A stretch of 64,000 nucleotides of DNA from Pseudovirgaria hyperparasitica. Lineage: Eukaryota; Ascomycota; Dothideomycetes; Acrospermales; Acrospermaceae. Both the position numbers and the translations under genes were made by a program. The stretch lies in NCBI RefSeq assembly GCF_010093815.1, contig NW_022985550.1:447074-511073 (forward strand). The letters run 5' to 3'. Under the pieces are notes generated by a model that worked only from the letters and a program-made list of their open reading frames with translations, was not told the origin of the DNA and searched no databases. Shown here one piece after another: positions 11,819 through 22,483 of this stretch. Positions within the stretch are counted from its first letter, which is position 1, and each line of letters opens with the position of its first letter.

Positions 11819-13882
11819 TTATTCAGTCCAGTAACGTTCAGAAACCACACTTTCGATATTAGCAAGCTTGTCAAGAAAGCCAACGAGTCCGCTCTTAGAA
11901 CAATCCGAACCGTCAAATGTTTCATCTGGAAAGAAATCGTCGATCTCAAAGGATGCACCCTCGGTGGCCTTGAATTCTTTCTTGTTCTTATGAAACAGGC
12001 CGTCCCATATATCATGAACCACCACAATGGTCTTGAACCTAGTAGTGGATATATCACACGTCGCAGAGGTCGGCTGTGGGATATCAGTAATATTGCTCGC
12101 CTCTACACAGTAGCTGGAGCCCCGAAGGCGGTACTCGTACTTGCGAATCAACTGTACGTGATATAAGTTTGGATGAGTCCCATATCTCAGGCCCGAATTT
12201 GCTGGATGGGTATTGTGGCTCATCTTGACTTGTTCCGCAAATTCGTGTAGCTGCCGCGGAACATCTTTTGACTTGATGTCCTGAGCGACGCAAAGCTCGA
12301 AATTCCAGCACATGCCGTACTCGTTGGGGGAAGCGAGAGTAATGTCCATCAAACAGAATGACTTTGGGGCTCCAGATCTTGGACGGTTCTTCGTTTTGAG
12401 TCGTACCCATTGACACACGTCTCGGAAGGGGTTTAGACCTCCTTGGAAGCCAATCTCGAGACAGTATGAGTATTCGTCACCCCCAATATCGAAGTAGAAC
12501 ATGCCTCGATGTTTACACTCTACTTCACTAAGACTAGACGTGAAGTGATCCTTGGGTTCAATAAACTTATTAGCGCGGAATAGGTTGCGAGGAAATTTAC
12601 TATCAAGCTCGTGAACCAGGCGTGGTGAGAAAGTGACACCATCATGGTCAAGGTCGTCGCAGAGGTCCATGAAATCATTCATTGGTAATTTATCAATTAC
12701 CCCTTTTGGCGTTTGCTCGAGGATCACGGTACCAAGACGCGCGCGGAGACGAAGGACGCCATGATATGTGCGAGCATCATTTAGGCATGACTTGATAGCT
12801 TTGCGCAAAGGTTCCAGATCCAGATCCAGACACCTCATACCGATATGAGCCACCGTGGGAACTGCGTTCGGGTTAATCACGGCGATACGCTCGCGCTCAC
12901 AAAGATCCGGTCTTGGTTTCAGTATTACAGTTTCCAATGATAGAGGCTCCCAGCCGCTCCATATCATCATTGGAAGTCGAGAATTGACGCTGACTCTTGC
13001 CTGGTGCAGCTTGTTATAATATTGGTCGAGAGCTTTCTGGATGTTGTCGTCCTCCTGAGCGGTGAACCTAAGCTTTGGTGGTCCGTTTCCTGGAGGGAGC
13101 AAGTTGATAAACACCCTACACGTTCTTCGAATTATGTTCAAAGCCGCAAGATTGTAGCCGAATACCTCTTCGACGGTGTACAGTTTTTTCTTCCGAGCAC
13201 CTTCAACCACAATAGGATGATAGGTGATATCTCTATAGACGAGTCCTGGAACATTTGAAGGCGGAGACCCGGTGAACATGGCATCGATCAAGTTCTTCTT
13301 TTCAGAGTGATTCTTGCGTGCCTCTTCTTTTTCGTTGTAGGCTGAAGTCTTCGTGAATTTGCTCATGTCACGATTACGGTCTGATGCACGGTCGGCATTC
13401 TGGCGATATGCCGGGCGACCAGATCGGGCTCTATTAGAAGACTGGCTTGTAAGAGCAGTTGATTTCCCTGTGACTTTTAGCGAATGCAAACAACTATTGT
13501 CACAATACTTACCAACATGGCTTTGCGTCCGTATACTTGGTTCAGCAGTGGGTACTCGCGGAGTACTGGTTACTGCAGCGGCACTTTGTCTCATCGGCCC
13601 GTTCTGGTGCTCAACGGACGATGATACTCCTGTATTTCTACTGGTGCTCGAGTTGGAGTGACTACTCAATAGATGCTGAGGTCGGTCGAATCCATGACCC
13701 GAAGTGGTAAGACTAGCATGCTTAACAGGCGGCGGTAAATTGTTCGAACTTGAAGATCTTGATGAGGAAGAAGAGTCTTGCAGTTCTACTAGAAGAGCAA
13801 ATGAGTTTGTAGCTGTCGTATCTATAGCAGGACTAGGTTTTTGACTGAAATAGCGGTTGGGGGCACCAGTCGGATGGGGCAT
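11819..13882 (-). CDS. Uncharacterised protein, 672 or 687 aa
   Basis: I do not recognise this family. The frame is open from ATG 13882 for 687 codons. A segment at 13468-13512 (45 nt) looks like an intron: GTAAGT donor, GCTAAAAG branch and CACAG acceptor. It is 3n long with no stop, so splicing gives 672 aa and retention 687 aa. Residues 1 to about 180 are Ser/Asn/Arg-rich and disordered. From YRDITYHPIVVEGARKKKLY onward the protein looks globular and well folded (aromatic and charged mix, no membrane span, no signal peptide), ending SERYWTE. Codon use and size suggest a real, expressed protein. The globular part has segments such as RLRARLGTVILEQ and FYFDIGGDEYSYCLEIGFQG that read like beta sheets. 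No catalytic motif is evident. Confidence 0.75.
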   Translation of the reverse strand: MPHPTGAPNRYFSQKPSPAIDTTATNSFALLVELQDSSSSSRSSSSNNLPPPVKHASLTTSGHGFDRPQHLLSSHSNSSTSRNTGVSSSVEHQNGPMRQSAAAVTSTPRVPTAEPSIRTQSHVGKYCDNSCLHSLKVTGKSTALTSQSSNRARSGRPAYRQNADRASDRNRDMSKFTKTSAYNEKEEARKNHSEKKNLIDAMFTGSPPSNVPGLVYRDITYHPIVVEGARKKKLYTVEEVFGYNLAALNIIRRTCRVFINLLPPGNGPPKLRFTAQEDDNIQKALDQYYNKLHQARVSVNSRLPMMIWSGWEPLSLETVILKPRPDLCERERIAVINPNAVPTVAHIGMRCLDLDLEPLRKAIKSCLNDARTYHGVLRLRARLGTVILEQTPKGVIDKLPMNDFMDLCDDLDHDGVTFSPRLVHELDSKFPRNLFRANKFIEPKDHFTSSLSEVECKHRGMFYFDIGGDEYSYCLEIGFQGGLNPFRDVCQWVRLKTKNRPRSGAPKSFCLMDITLASPNEYGMCWNFELCVAQDIKSKDVPRQLHEFAEQVKMSHNTHPANSGLRYGTHPNLYHVQLIRKYEYRLRGSSYCVEASNITDIPQPTSATCDISTTRFKTIVVVHDIWDGLFHKNKKEFKATEGASFEIDDFFPDETFDGSDCSKSGLVGFLDKLANIESVVSERYWTE

Positions 13883-15175
13883 GCTGTGAAGAGCTTAGCT
13901 GTTACGGCCTCAGATTTGAGCGCGTAAAGAGTGATAGACATGGTGATGTATGTATATGGCGGATCTGACGACAACAAAAGGTGACTTACCTGACAGCAAT
14001 ACCAAGGTCGATTTTGAGCAAGCCTGGCGGTCACTCCGGTAGAAATGCAGGTGAAGATGGCAGTATTTGACAGATTCTGCACTTGAGCGATTTTATGCAT
14101 ACAAATAGGCTACCACCTACCCAATTAGAGTTGTCGTCGGACGGTGAATGTTGGTTGTTGACCGGGTTTCGCTCCGCCAATCAAGCGATCAGGCGTGGTG
14201 AATATGAGTAAAAGAAGGTAAAGTGAATCCGATCTGAATCCGATTCTAGGATTGAGCCCAAACCTCAACGTCCAGCCCCCGACTTGACTGAAGTTGATAG
14301 AATTGACGGAGTTGCGTCAACGTCAGAACAGGCGTTGGACAGGTACCTATGAATGACCTTAGACAGCATGCAAGCTCACACCTGTCGTTGCCAAAACAAA
14401 TGTCACCAACCCAAAGGGATTGAGGTAGTGTTCCAAGGTACAACCAAGAAGAATCTTCGAGCAGCATCCGGTAAAGAAGGAAGGGCAATTCAGAGCTTTC
14501 GTTGACGAAGAGCTATCAATGAATGGCTTTGACGGCAGCTCGTAGGTAAAGAGAGGTTGGAAGAAATCATATTGGTAAGGAGAAAGACATGGAGTGGAAG
14601 AAAGAGATTTGATAAGCAAAGGAAATTCCACTTGTAGTTGCCTTGAAGATCTGACGACGGAAGGGATAACTACGAGTTGTTTGATCATGTCACATGGTTG
14701 AGCTGATGAACAACAGCCGCAACATACAAACAAGCTCGGGCCCCCTATGCGGCAAGTGAACCGAGTAAACAATAACAGGCATGTTCACCTCATAATCCAA
14801 CAAGCTATACGGAACACTCGCCACTGGCGTACCACAGGCTTTACAGCATTCACTGTCTTATTTATCTTACCTCAGGACTCACTGAAAGGCCACGGCTTGC
14901 AAACGGCTCTAGAGATGGATTCTATCTGGGCATAACCGTCCAAGCAAGAGCGGCGATGCTCAACGACTCCTGCCTGTCACGTTGGTGAGCTCCGGGTGCT
15001 CAAGTCCTCCGGGTGAGTTCGCAGTAGCAACGTCATATGAGTATGGAGTGGAAGTTACGCTTCTGCAAGCCAACTGGCCAGAAGATCGTTCTGTTGTTCG
15101 AGCACTTCGTCCAACCATTCTTTGCCCTAACACGTACCAATATCCTACCCAAGTACTCTTCACCATTCTTTTCTC
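13883..15175. promoter_or_regulatory. Divergent intergenic region, 1.3 kb
   Basis: Lies between two divergent genes of unknown function and must hold both promoters and 5' UTRs. Just upstream of ATG 13882 is CTCTTCACAG, which could be the acceptor of a 5' UTR intron. A 137-codon minus-strand frame at 14359-14772 shows no conserved motif and is not called. Confidence 0.5.
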
Positions 15176-16273
15176 ATGCATAGTATCTTCGGGCGTCTGT
15201 GCTGTCAGCCAACCCCGAAGAGAAAGCGAAGCATTCAAGTAGCCTCTCCGTCCTCAGTCATACCTACCATAAGCCCCCCTGCTCCACCACCCTCTCGAGC
15301 GCAAGGAACACTAGAAAGCGAGCAAACAGACAACATCGATCTGTCCGCCCCGGAATCAGCGGCCGAAATTAACCAACGACTCCGCTCAGCTGGCCATACA
15401 CCTGGTCCACTTGACCAGACCCGAAAGTCCAGTCTGCTCAAGACACGTACTAGCTTACCAGATGTGAACGAGCATTCACCTGATTTTTCGATCCCTCGGA
15501 TCGCGACCAGCAAGTCTTGGTCAAATCAACCTAACCCTGATGATCGCCAGCTCGGCGAAATACCCGCAACGAAGATCAAGTCCAGCCCGCATTCCAGTCT
15601 TGGCGGCGAAGCGTGTCTCATGACTGAGCCGAGTCAAAAGCGGTACAGCGAAGACGTTGCTGACAGAAATATCAAGCTTTACGGTGGTATCGAGAGATCG
15701 AATTCCATGCCAAATGATCAGAAACAAACGAGTCCGGACGAAAGAGACCGTTTCACACGACGGACTTCAATCCCGCCGTTCAAAACCGATCAGCAAGAAG
15801 TATCTGAACCGCCAAAGGACGAAGATGTTACGCCCAAAGAATCCGAGGGGCGCATTCTCATGGTACCAGATCTAGGTCAAGTTGAGCTTGCCCGTTACGC
15901 ACACCAACCCAGCGCCTGGCAGTCTCCAGATGGGAAGCCTGTCGAATTTTCAAATTCCCGTCCGATTCAGCCCGTACGAGAGGAGTCTGAGGAGTCATTC
16001 AACACGTTCTTGAGAACCACTGGCCCGGTTGTAGAAGCTTCGAAAGACAGTAGGTTGGGTCTGAAGAAAGACATTAATGAGTCGAGCACCCTACGCATGA
16101 AAGAAGGTGCAGGTAGTGACGACGAGCAGCCATCTCAGCGCAAGGTTTCGGTCACACCCTCCGTGGGCGTTAGCAGATACTCCACTGCGAAGGCCTCGCT
16201 TCCGGAGGATGGTGATGACGACGATGCAGCTGAAGCAGACCGGGTGGTGATTTGGAAAGGGTTCAGTGTCTAA
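15176..16273 (+). CDS. Disordered hypothetical protein, 365 aa
   Basis: A single exon with ATG at 15176. I do not recognise a domain. The N terminus MHSIFGRLCCQPTPKRKR has a Cys-Cys pair followed by a basic cluster, a layout often seen in S-acylated, membrane-attached proteins. The rest is rich in Ser, Pro, Glu and Arg and predicted by eye to be disordered, with short phospho-site-like RRTSIPPF and RKVSVTPS. It ends with the compact sequence RVVIWKGFSV, which may be a short conserved binding motif. The length of the open frame and the sharply basic/acidic alternation argue for a real gene, but the function is unknown. Confidence 0.7.
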   Translation: MHSIFGRLCCQPTPKRKRSIQVASPSSVIPTISPPAPPPSRAQGTLESEQTDNIDLSAPESAAEINQRLRSAGHTPGPLDQTRKSSLLKTRTSLPDVNEHSPDFSIPRIATSKSWSNQPNPDDRQLGEIPATKIKSSPHSSLGGEACLMTEPSQKRYSEDVADRNIKLYGGIERSNSMPNDQKQTSPDERDRFTRRTSIPPFKTDQQEVSEPPKDEDVTPKESEGRILMVPDLGQVELARYAHQPSAWQSPDGKPVEFSNSRPIQPVREESEESFNTFLRTTGPVVEASKDSRLGLKKDINESSTLRMKEGAGSDDEQPSQRKVSVTPSVGVSRYSTAKASLPEDGDDDDAAEADRVVIWKGFSV

Positions 16274-16630
16274 AAGCGAAAATGAGGTCTTCGACACCGC
16301 TGGTTGCCTGATGTTGGGACAGTGAGTTGAAGGAACATCTGTCGTGGTCTAAAAAGGCACCTGGTGTACCCACAGCGCTCACCAGCTTGTGTTTGGTGTT
16401 ACGTAAACTGGTCTTGAAATTAATAGCACGTTTGGACCTTGTCGGGTATATGAAGCGCTCGACTCTTCTTAATCTTGAAAGACTAGGTTGTCAACTCCGT
16501 ATATGCAACACGTCCAGAAATACTTTATACATGCTGAAGTCTAATGTTCAGTACCCGATGCACATAGACTTACTCGCCTTTCTCTAAACAACCACCCTCG
16601 CACGAGCTCCTGGCCTGGCTCTTTTCTTCC
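16274..16630. other. Convergent 3' intergenic region
   Basis: 357 bp between the stops of the 365-aa protein gene and the uL23m gene. Nothing beyond 3' UTR is seen. Confidence 0.6.
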
Positions 16631-17497
16631 CTAGTGCATGCCATTCCGCTGGCTGTCTTCGATGTCCAAGTGCATAGGTCGCCATTTCCTCTTTCCACTT
16701 AGGATCTCCTCTGCCTCCATCTTCATTCGTAGAGCGCGATCTCTGGTGTTGATGATGGTCCGTCTTGCTTGTGGCGCGGTGTAATCCGCGTCCAATTGTT
16801 TGCCCCATCTGTAATGATGTATTAGCGAGGGACCTATCTCTTGTCGAACATGCTACGTACGGTCTGAAATCATCGACCTCCTCAACCTCCCCCGTCTTCT
16901 TATTCCTCATTTTCCCCTTGGTCGGCTTCGGCCATATGAAGGGCTCGTGCAACTCCACGATCATATACTTCTTCCCCTCGACCCAGCGCCACGCCTTGGC
17001 GTACAGCAGATCAAAGCTTGTGCTGGGTCTCTTTTCCTTTGTCGCGTACCCGTTTGTCACCCACGAGCGGATGTTCTTTACTTTGAGGCCGTATGCGTGG
17101 TATAGGTAGTCGTGCAGGTCCATCTTTGAGAAGTTGAGCGGGACATGGAATTTCGCCTCGTTGGGGTTTTCTTGGTAGATGAGTTGGATGGTAAAGCTGG
17201 GCCTGGTCAGGGTTAGATGGTACTGCGAAGGACTGCTGATGGTGGGAGATGCGCGAACATGTAGACGGGCTTTTGGCCAAAGCCATATCTTAGACCTCGT
17301 TGAATGGCCTCCTGTGAGCGTATATAGGGTGTACGTGATTTGCTTTCGCTGGCGAAATCTGTTTCGTCCACTTCCTCTGCCTCTGCATCGACGAGTTGAG
17401 AATAGCGAGCGCTACGGGTTGATCCCCGTAAAGCAGTAATTGATGGCTTGCTGCATACGCGGGGAGCCCGGGTCGCCAGAAGTAATGAGGACCGCAT
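16631..17497 (-). CDS. MRP20: Mitochondrial large-subunit ribosomal protein uL23m
   Basis: Exons on the minus strand are 17497..17259, 17202..16861 and 16808..16631, giving 252 aa. The start ATG at 17497 opens an Arg/Ser-rich, acid-free presequence (MRSSLLLATRAPRVCSKPS). Splicing out 17203-17258 (CTAAC branch) gives VYMPSFTIQLIYQ. Then comes NEAKFHVPLNFSKMDLHDYL and LYHAYGLKVKNIRSWV, the uL23 core that binds 23S-type rRNA near the exit tunnel. Splicing out 16809-16860 gives FRPWGKQLDADY and a new C terminus ending RNGMH; the unspliced frame to 16584 is an artefact. It shares a 256-bp promoter with RPP40. Confidence 0.88.
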
Positions 17498-17753
17498 AGT
17501 GGTTGAAGACAATGGGTTGTTGATACAGCTTGTCGGGCTTAATTGACTCTTGAAATTTGAGGTCGCGATAGTATCGGAGGTCAGTCTTGGCAACACGGGT
17601 CTAGCTCCCGCAGTCGTCCTGCCGCACTTCGTGCTACGCTAGCTTTCGCGATATTCCGAGCACCTCTTACACCAACAGATGGAATAAAGGTGGCTTTGAC
17701 GTAGGCTCCAAGTGGAACATGAGTGGAGTACCACCATACATATACAGCAAGCC
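17498..17753. promoter_or_regulatory. Bidirectional promoter, uL23m / Rpp40
   Basis: Only 256 bp separates the two start codons, which places both promoters and both 5' UTRs in the same short DNA segment. No strong TATA box is evident. Confidence 0.6.
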
Positions 17754-18855
17754 ATGTTTCAATTCGGGAAAAATAACAAGCCACGCTCAAAATGTTACTA
17801 CACTCAAGTCACGGGCGTGTCATACGTTGATGCGGACCAGCCTCCAAAGAAGAAGAAGCCATATTCTCTATTCCACAATCACGCCTTCTCACATACCGTA
17901 AGTCACTGTAAGCCCAAAATTCGGCAATGACTAAAAACACTCAAAGATGGACGTCGCACTCCCCGAAGAAATCTACACTCTGATCCATCATCACCTTGAA
18001 TCCCTCACCCTGGATTACTCTCGCGTATTTCTTTCTCTATCCGACATCCTCGACCCACCGTTCTTCAACCATTACATCAAGCAAGGTTCCATCGCCCTTC
18101 TCTCCGAAGGACGACCCCAGATTGACAATCTCATCTCCCTGACTGCCGGCATTCTGCGCCTGGAACTCGACAAACCGACCTACGAACGCGCCGGCCTTGT
18201 CGGAACCCCCATACCCAGCGGCGGACGCACGCATGTCAAGGCGCGATATGCCATCGAGTTCAATCTCCGCCTCCCGTGCATGTTACACGGCAAGAAGGGG
18301 TTTGAGCGATTGAAGTACGCAGCGCAGAACGTACTTACGCAAAGCCTATCCTTCCTCTTCGTTGACCTGGGTTCGAGTAGGATGGAAGTAGATGAAGACC
18401 CGCTGGCGAAGCATCATCCATTCAAGCACACTGTAGCGCCGAGCGTCTTGCGTATGCCAGACACGCTGTGTCCGGTGCTGCCAGGGCTACGAGGACTTGA
18501 AGATCAGGGCATCGCGGCAGAGGTTTACGAATGGTTGTCGTTGGTGTCGCTTGCCTCACCGCGACTATCAGCCAGTGATGACATGGATGGGTTTTTGAGT
18601 CGATATGCGGTGCCTGAGGTAGACGCGCACGTGCCAACAAGCTGCAATCTTGTGAGGTTGCGCTGGCGAGGGCTGATCACGCCGCAATATGTGACTAAGG
18701 TGTGGATGGCAGTGTTGAGAGAAAGTGCTCGTAGTGGCAATGAAAATTGGGTCGCACTGAACGCGGGCTGTTTTCGGGGAGGAGGGTCGTATCAGGTACT
18801 GGATTTCGGGAAAGAGGGATGTGTATGCTGGGAAGTGGAGCGATCCTCTATGTGA
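17754..18855 (+). CDS. RPP40: Ribonuclease P/MRP protein subunit Rpp40
   Basis: Exons are 17754..17897 and 17947..18855, giving 350 aa. Exon 1 reads MFQFGKNNKPRSKCYYTQ then DADQPPKKKKPYSLFHNHAF, the N-terminal signature of Rpp40. The 49-bp intron (GTAAGT...CTCAAAG) puts the second exon's first codon, an ATG at 17947, in frame, so that ATG is internal and not the start. The C-terminal part has KHHPFKHTVAPSVLRMP, VYEWLSLVSLASPRLS and LSRYAVPEV, the conserved block of the family. It is part of the nuclear ribozyme complexes RNase P and RNase MRP, which mature tRNA and rRNA precursors. Confidence 0.9.
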
Positions 18856-19238
18856 TGATAATCTAACTGATTTGTCCTCATTTGTGCATGGGATTGTGAA
18901 CCTGGCCTGGTAAATGAGGAAATATTAATAGTAATGTGACCCGAGCTCGCTTGTGGCCGACTATCAGGGGTATCATGCTACCTTCGATTGTGTCCTATCA
19001 TCAAATCATGTGATGCCAACACGGTCTAAACGAAATGAAGTTTAATGAAAACCGACAAGGACAGAGGTTTGCAGCTCTATCTTGTGGTCTTTATGCGCTT
19101 CACGATGTTCGTCCCTACATGCACTAAAATTGGCATGTTCTGCCGAAACGCCTCCAATGCACAACTAACAACTCCGTCTCATGCCCAACATGATTTTAAT
19201 ACGTCGTCAAACTCTTGACTGGTCACTCCGTGTGGGTG
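18856..19238. other. Convergent 3' intergenic region
   Basis: 383 bp between the stops of RPP40 and the sirtuin gene. No gene seen. Confidence 0.6.
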
Positions 19239-20957
19239 TCAAGTACGCGGTTTGCGAACGACGACGGTGAACATATTGTCGTGATCTTCGTCGTACGGCT
19301 GCACGTCTACTGCCTGATTCTGATTCAACATGCTGTGTTGCAGGTCCAGACCAGCTCTACGACAAAGCTCTGCTACGATAGGATCGCAATCGCCGAGCAG
19401 GTTGATATCGAATTCGATGTGCTTAACGGGTTCGCGCGAAATCAAGATGTGGGGTATCTCGTGCGGAATGTAGTTTGGTATGTCAGACACGGGGGCAACC
19501 TTCATGGAGGTACCTATAACGATGACGAGGTCCACTGGGCCGTAAGGCTCATTATTGAGATCAGATCGCTTCTGCCTTTGGTGCTCATCAGAATGTTCGA
19601 TGATCCTACCGTTCTTTGAATCGATTTCTGGTCGATCTAAGCTTATGCGTTGGAAGAAGATATCAGGGAGCTGTTCGCCGAAAAATGTGATATCTGGCTT
19701 CATGACGCCCGGCTCGGGAATGTCGTATTGACCGTCGCTCTCAGAATCCGAATCAAGTGCGTATCTCTTCTTCGGTTTGGTTTGACCATTGGGACGTCTC
19801 TTTCGCTTCGCGGCGCTGGCTAGAGCCAAATTGTTCTGGCATTCTTGACATCTGGCAATGCGCTTCAACCGGACGTCTCCGAAAATTTCCTCACCCTTTA
19901 CTTTGTGTCCACACTTCCTGCAAGATGCAGTTGCCCATGAGCCGTGGCATTGTATCAACCTCGAAGGCTCGATGTTTGCGTAACTCTCGATATTGTCTAT
20001 GTTTTGCGTATAGTTGGTGAGGAGCTTGTGGTGCTTCTGCAGGAGCGCTACAAATGCATGGGTGGGTGAAGTATACCCTAGAGTCGGAAGTATGCCGCCA
20101 GCCACGTTATAAAACTTCGAGGGATTTGTGTCGAAGTCATCTAGATCAAATACTTCTTCTGGCTCGTAGTATCCTTGCTCTTTAAGCAGTTCATAGAAGC
20201 CTGTTGTTTTGGAACGAAAATCTGGTATACCCAGACTGGTAGAAATACCCGCGCCCGTGATGACTATGATGTTTTTTTTCTCCCTCAATAGATTAGCAGC
20301 ATGGTCTATGGTCTTATATTGTGGCAGCGCCCGTCGTCGCCCTAGCTCCCGCTGGATTAGATGACCCAAGGACCGGAAGTAGTTGTCCGCAGTTCTTTTG
20401 TTGTATGGCAAATCGAAGGCAAATGCAGTACATAATTTCTTGACAGTCATCTTGGTCGTGAACAACGTCTCATATATGCTGTAGTAAGGGAGCTTGTAAG
20501 CCTGAGGAACATACATCATAGCGTAGCAAGTTTTACTGGGTTACTTACAACTGTTTGTGGCCGACCTTTCTGAGCCGCATCCTTAATGCATGAGCTTCAC
20601 TGGCTGTGCATGTTTCGTCATTAGGCTCTAATTGAATAAAGTTAGCAACGCAACGAATCATTCTGTGCGAACAATGAGCTCTTGGAAATCGGGATTGTAC
20701 CACTTGCGAATGGCCATGCATCATCGCTGTCGTGGATCTTCTGAACGAAATCATCCTCAGAGCCAGTATCTGGATTCAAGTTAGGGAGCCTAGCTATACA
20801 CGTAGGACTCGAACGACTGACCTGAGAATGTGTCCTCTTCGTCGTCGGACTCGGCCTCATGTTCCTTCTGAGCAGCGATGGTCGCAGAATCAGGTGCGGT
20901 AGTAACCTCTACGTCAGTTCGGCTTCCAGCTACCGAGGGAGCCATAGTCGCTGGCAT
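19239..20957 (-). CDS. SIR2: NAD-dependent histone deacetylase, Sir2/Hst1 class
   Basis: Exons on the minus strand are 20957..20822, 20769..20701, 20627..20549 and 20478..19239, giving 507 aa (ATG 20945 would give 503). The last intron, 20479-20548, uses a GTAAGT donor and TACTACAG acceptor and yields GHKQFIYETLFTTKMTVKK; the frame beginning MMYVPQ at 20519 is intron sequence. The sirtuin core shows GAGIST (about 170-175), IPDFRS, TQNIDN, QCHGSW with catalytic His273, and the zinc ligands C281-x2-C284 and C305-x2-C308. Between the zinc site and the Rossmann part is a basic, acidic insert (KRKRRPNGQTKPKKR then SDSESDG), probably a nuclear signal. GTSMKVAPV and ILISREPV complete the NAD pocket. 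The N terminus is acidic. A role in chromatin silencing is inferred from the class. Confidence 0.93.
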
Positions 20958-22311
20958 AGTGGGCCCAGCGAGAATGTGATCAGTGGGAGTGTCGCTGTGG
21001 ATAAGACCTGTTCATGATGGTCTTCGTTAAATCGCATATGCAGGGACCTCGGGATGTCTCACTCACCCCTTAGGCGCTAGTCAAGATAATGGATACTGCA
21101 CCTGCAGGGCCGGACCGCTTGTGGAGCCAGCGCTGAGCTTCTAGAAAGCATTCCGGTCAACATTCTTTTTTCCGTGGCTGTGCTATCAACAGAGACACAG
21201 TTATATCTTATATCCGTCGCTCAGTGTAACCAAGATATTGAGACGGGAAGATGCTACATCTTCTTACCCTCTCAGCCTAACTGAGACTGCCCTTTGACCG
21301 CGAAAGAAGCAATGGGCTCTCTTCTTCTTCTTAGCCATCAGGCTTCAGACACGTCCCGGCATGTTGCAAACCTTCCTGGGGAATTGACAAACATGTAAAT
21401 CTCTGAGTATAACATACAACACAGCTCTGCCATACCATCATAGGATTCCGACGTAGCACCTTGTACGCTGTCCACTTGCGACTCAAAGCTAAGCATTGGG
21501 AGAGCGGCTTGCGGTCCAGTGCTAAGGTCCCACAGGACTGAGAGCAGCTTTGAATGATAATGTATCGCCGAACTTCGTCGGACCTCGCTCAAGGGAAGAA
21601 GACGACCGTCGTCGGTGGCCATTCATGATGACCAACAACACACGATTTCGTCTATGCCCTTCACGAAGGGGTATACATGGTAGAGTGACTAGCTAAAGCA
21701 GTCTAGGCAATTCCTCATTACGGTCGTAGATTCGCTTGTGAACAGCCTACAACTATAACCTTGAAACATCGGTTCACGGACACTACTAAGAACTACGCGA
21801 TCTAGTCTTCTGGTGGCAAGGCGGCGGCGGCATAGTTGTTGGTGTATATCTGCCATACCAACCAAGATACAGATGTGGAAATTAGCATAGGAAGTCCTTT
21901 TATGATACGAAGCTAACAGCCAGCAGCGGCGGCGAAAAAGCTTGATGTATCGATCTTACTGTTTGCATTCATACAAGGCCGTGTTTGCGAAAAACGAGTG
22001 TATGACGCCGCCATCACTAGACACCAGCTTCACCAAGAGATAGAATGGCTATCTCCAATTAGCACCCGTTCGACAAAACGGACAAGAGTAGGTAATGGTG
22101 AACGGATAAAGGGTGACTTGGGCGCGAGCTCCTTGAGCCTCGCGTGCTAAATGCAGGCGATGTCGCAACCTTGCCAAAGCTAGCACACGGTCTCAATCTG
22201 TCTCTATCTGACAGCGATGTGCACATAATAGCTGCTAGGACGAGGCCAAACCAATTACGACTCTGACTCTATTGCTTCAACAGCTCGTTCAAGTATGCTT
22301 TAGGTTTATAC

Positions 22312-22331
22312 GTGCCAGTGCCAGTGCCAGG
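22312..22331. repeat. Short tandem repeat (GTGCCA)3
   Basis: Three tandem copies of a 6-bp unit with a partial fourth, outside any gene. Confidence 0.7.
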
Positions 22332-22449
22332 TTGACGCGCGTGGCGGCATCACGAAGGACTCTCCACATATCTCCAGACATCTCCATGAAACCATCTCCG
22401 CTATTAGAGCGCGGGGCGCTTTCCAGACCTGGCTGCACCGTTCCGCAAC

Positions 22450-22483
22450 GTGCAGCGTGTGCTGTGCAGCGTGTGCTGTGCAG
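22450..22483. repeat. 14-bp tandem duplication
   Basis: The 14-base unit GCAGCGTGTGCTGT occurs twice in direct succession, flanked by partial copies. Confidence 0.75.

Noticed and set aside
13680-13700. TCGAATCC-like sequence considered as a tRNA arm
   Set aside because: No matching acceptor stem or anticodon arm around it; similar isolated matches elsewhere also failed. No tRNA is called in the window.
20479-20519. Upstream ATG (MMYVPQ...) as start of the sirtuin
   Set aside because: Falls inside intron 20479-20548; splicing from the preceding exon gives a better match to the family and removes it.
21338-21622. 94-aa minus-strand frame with an ATG
   Set aside because: A true ATG is present, but there is no motif, signal peptide or plausible splice partner; kept out for lack of support.
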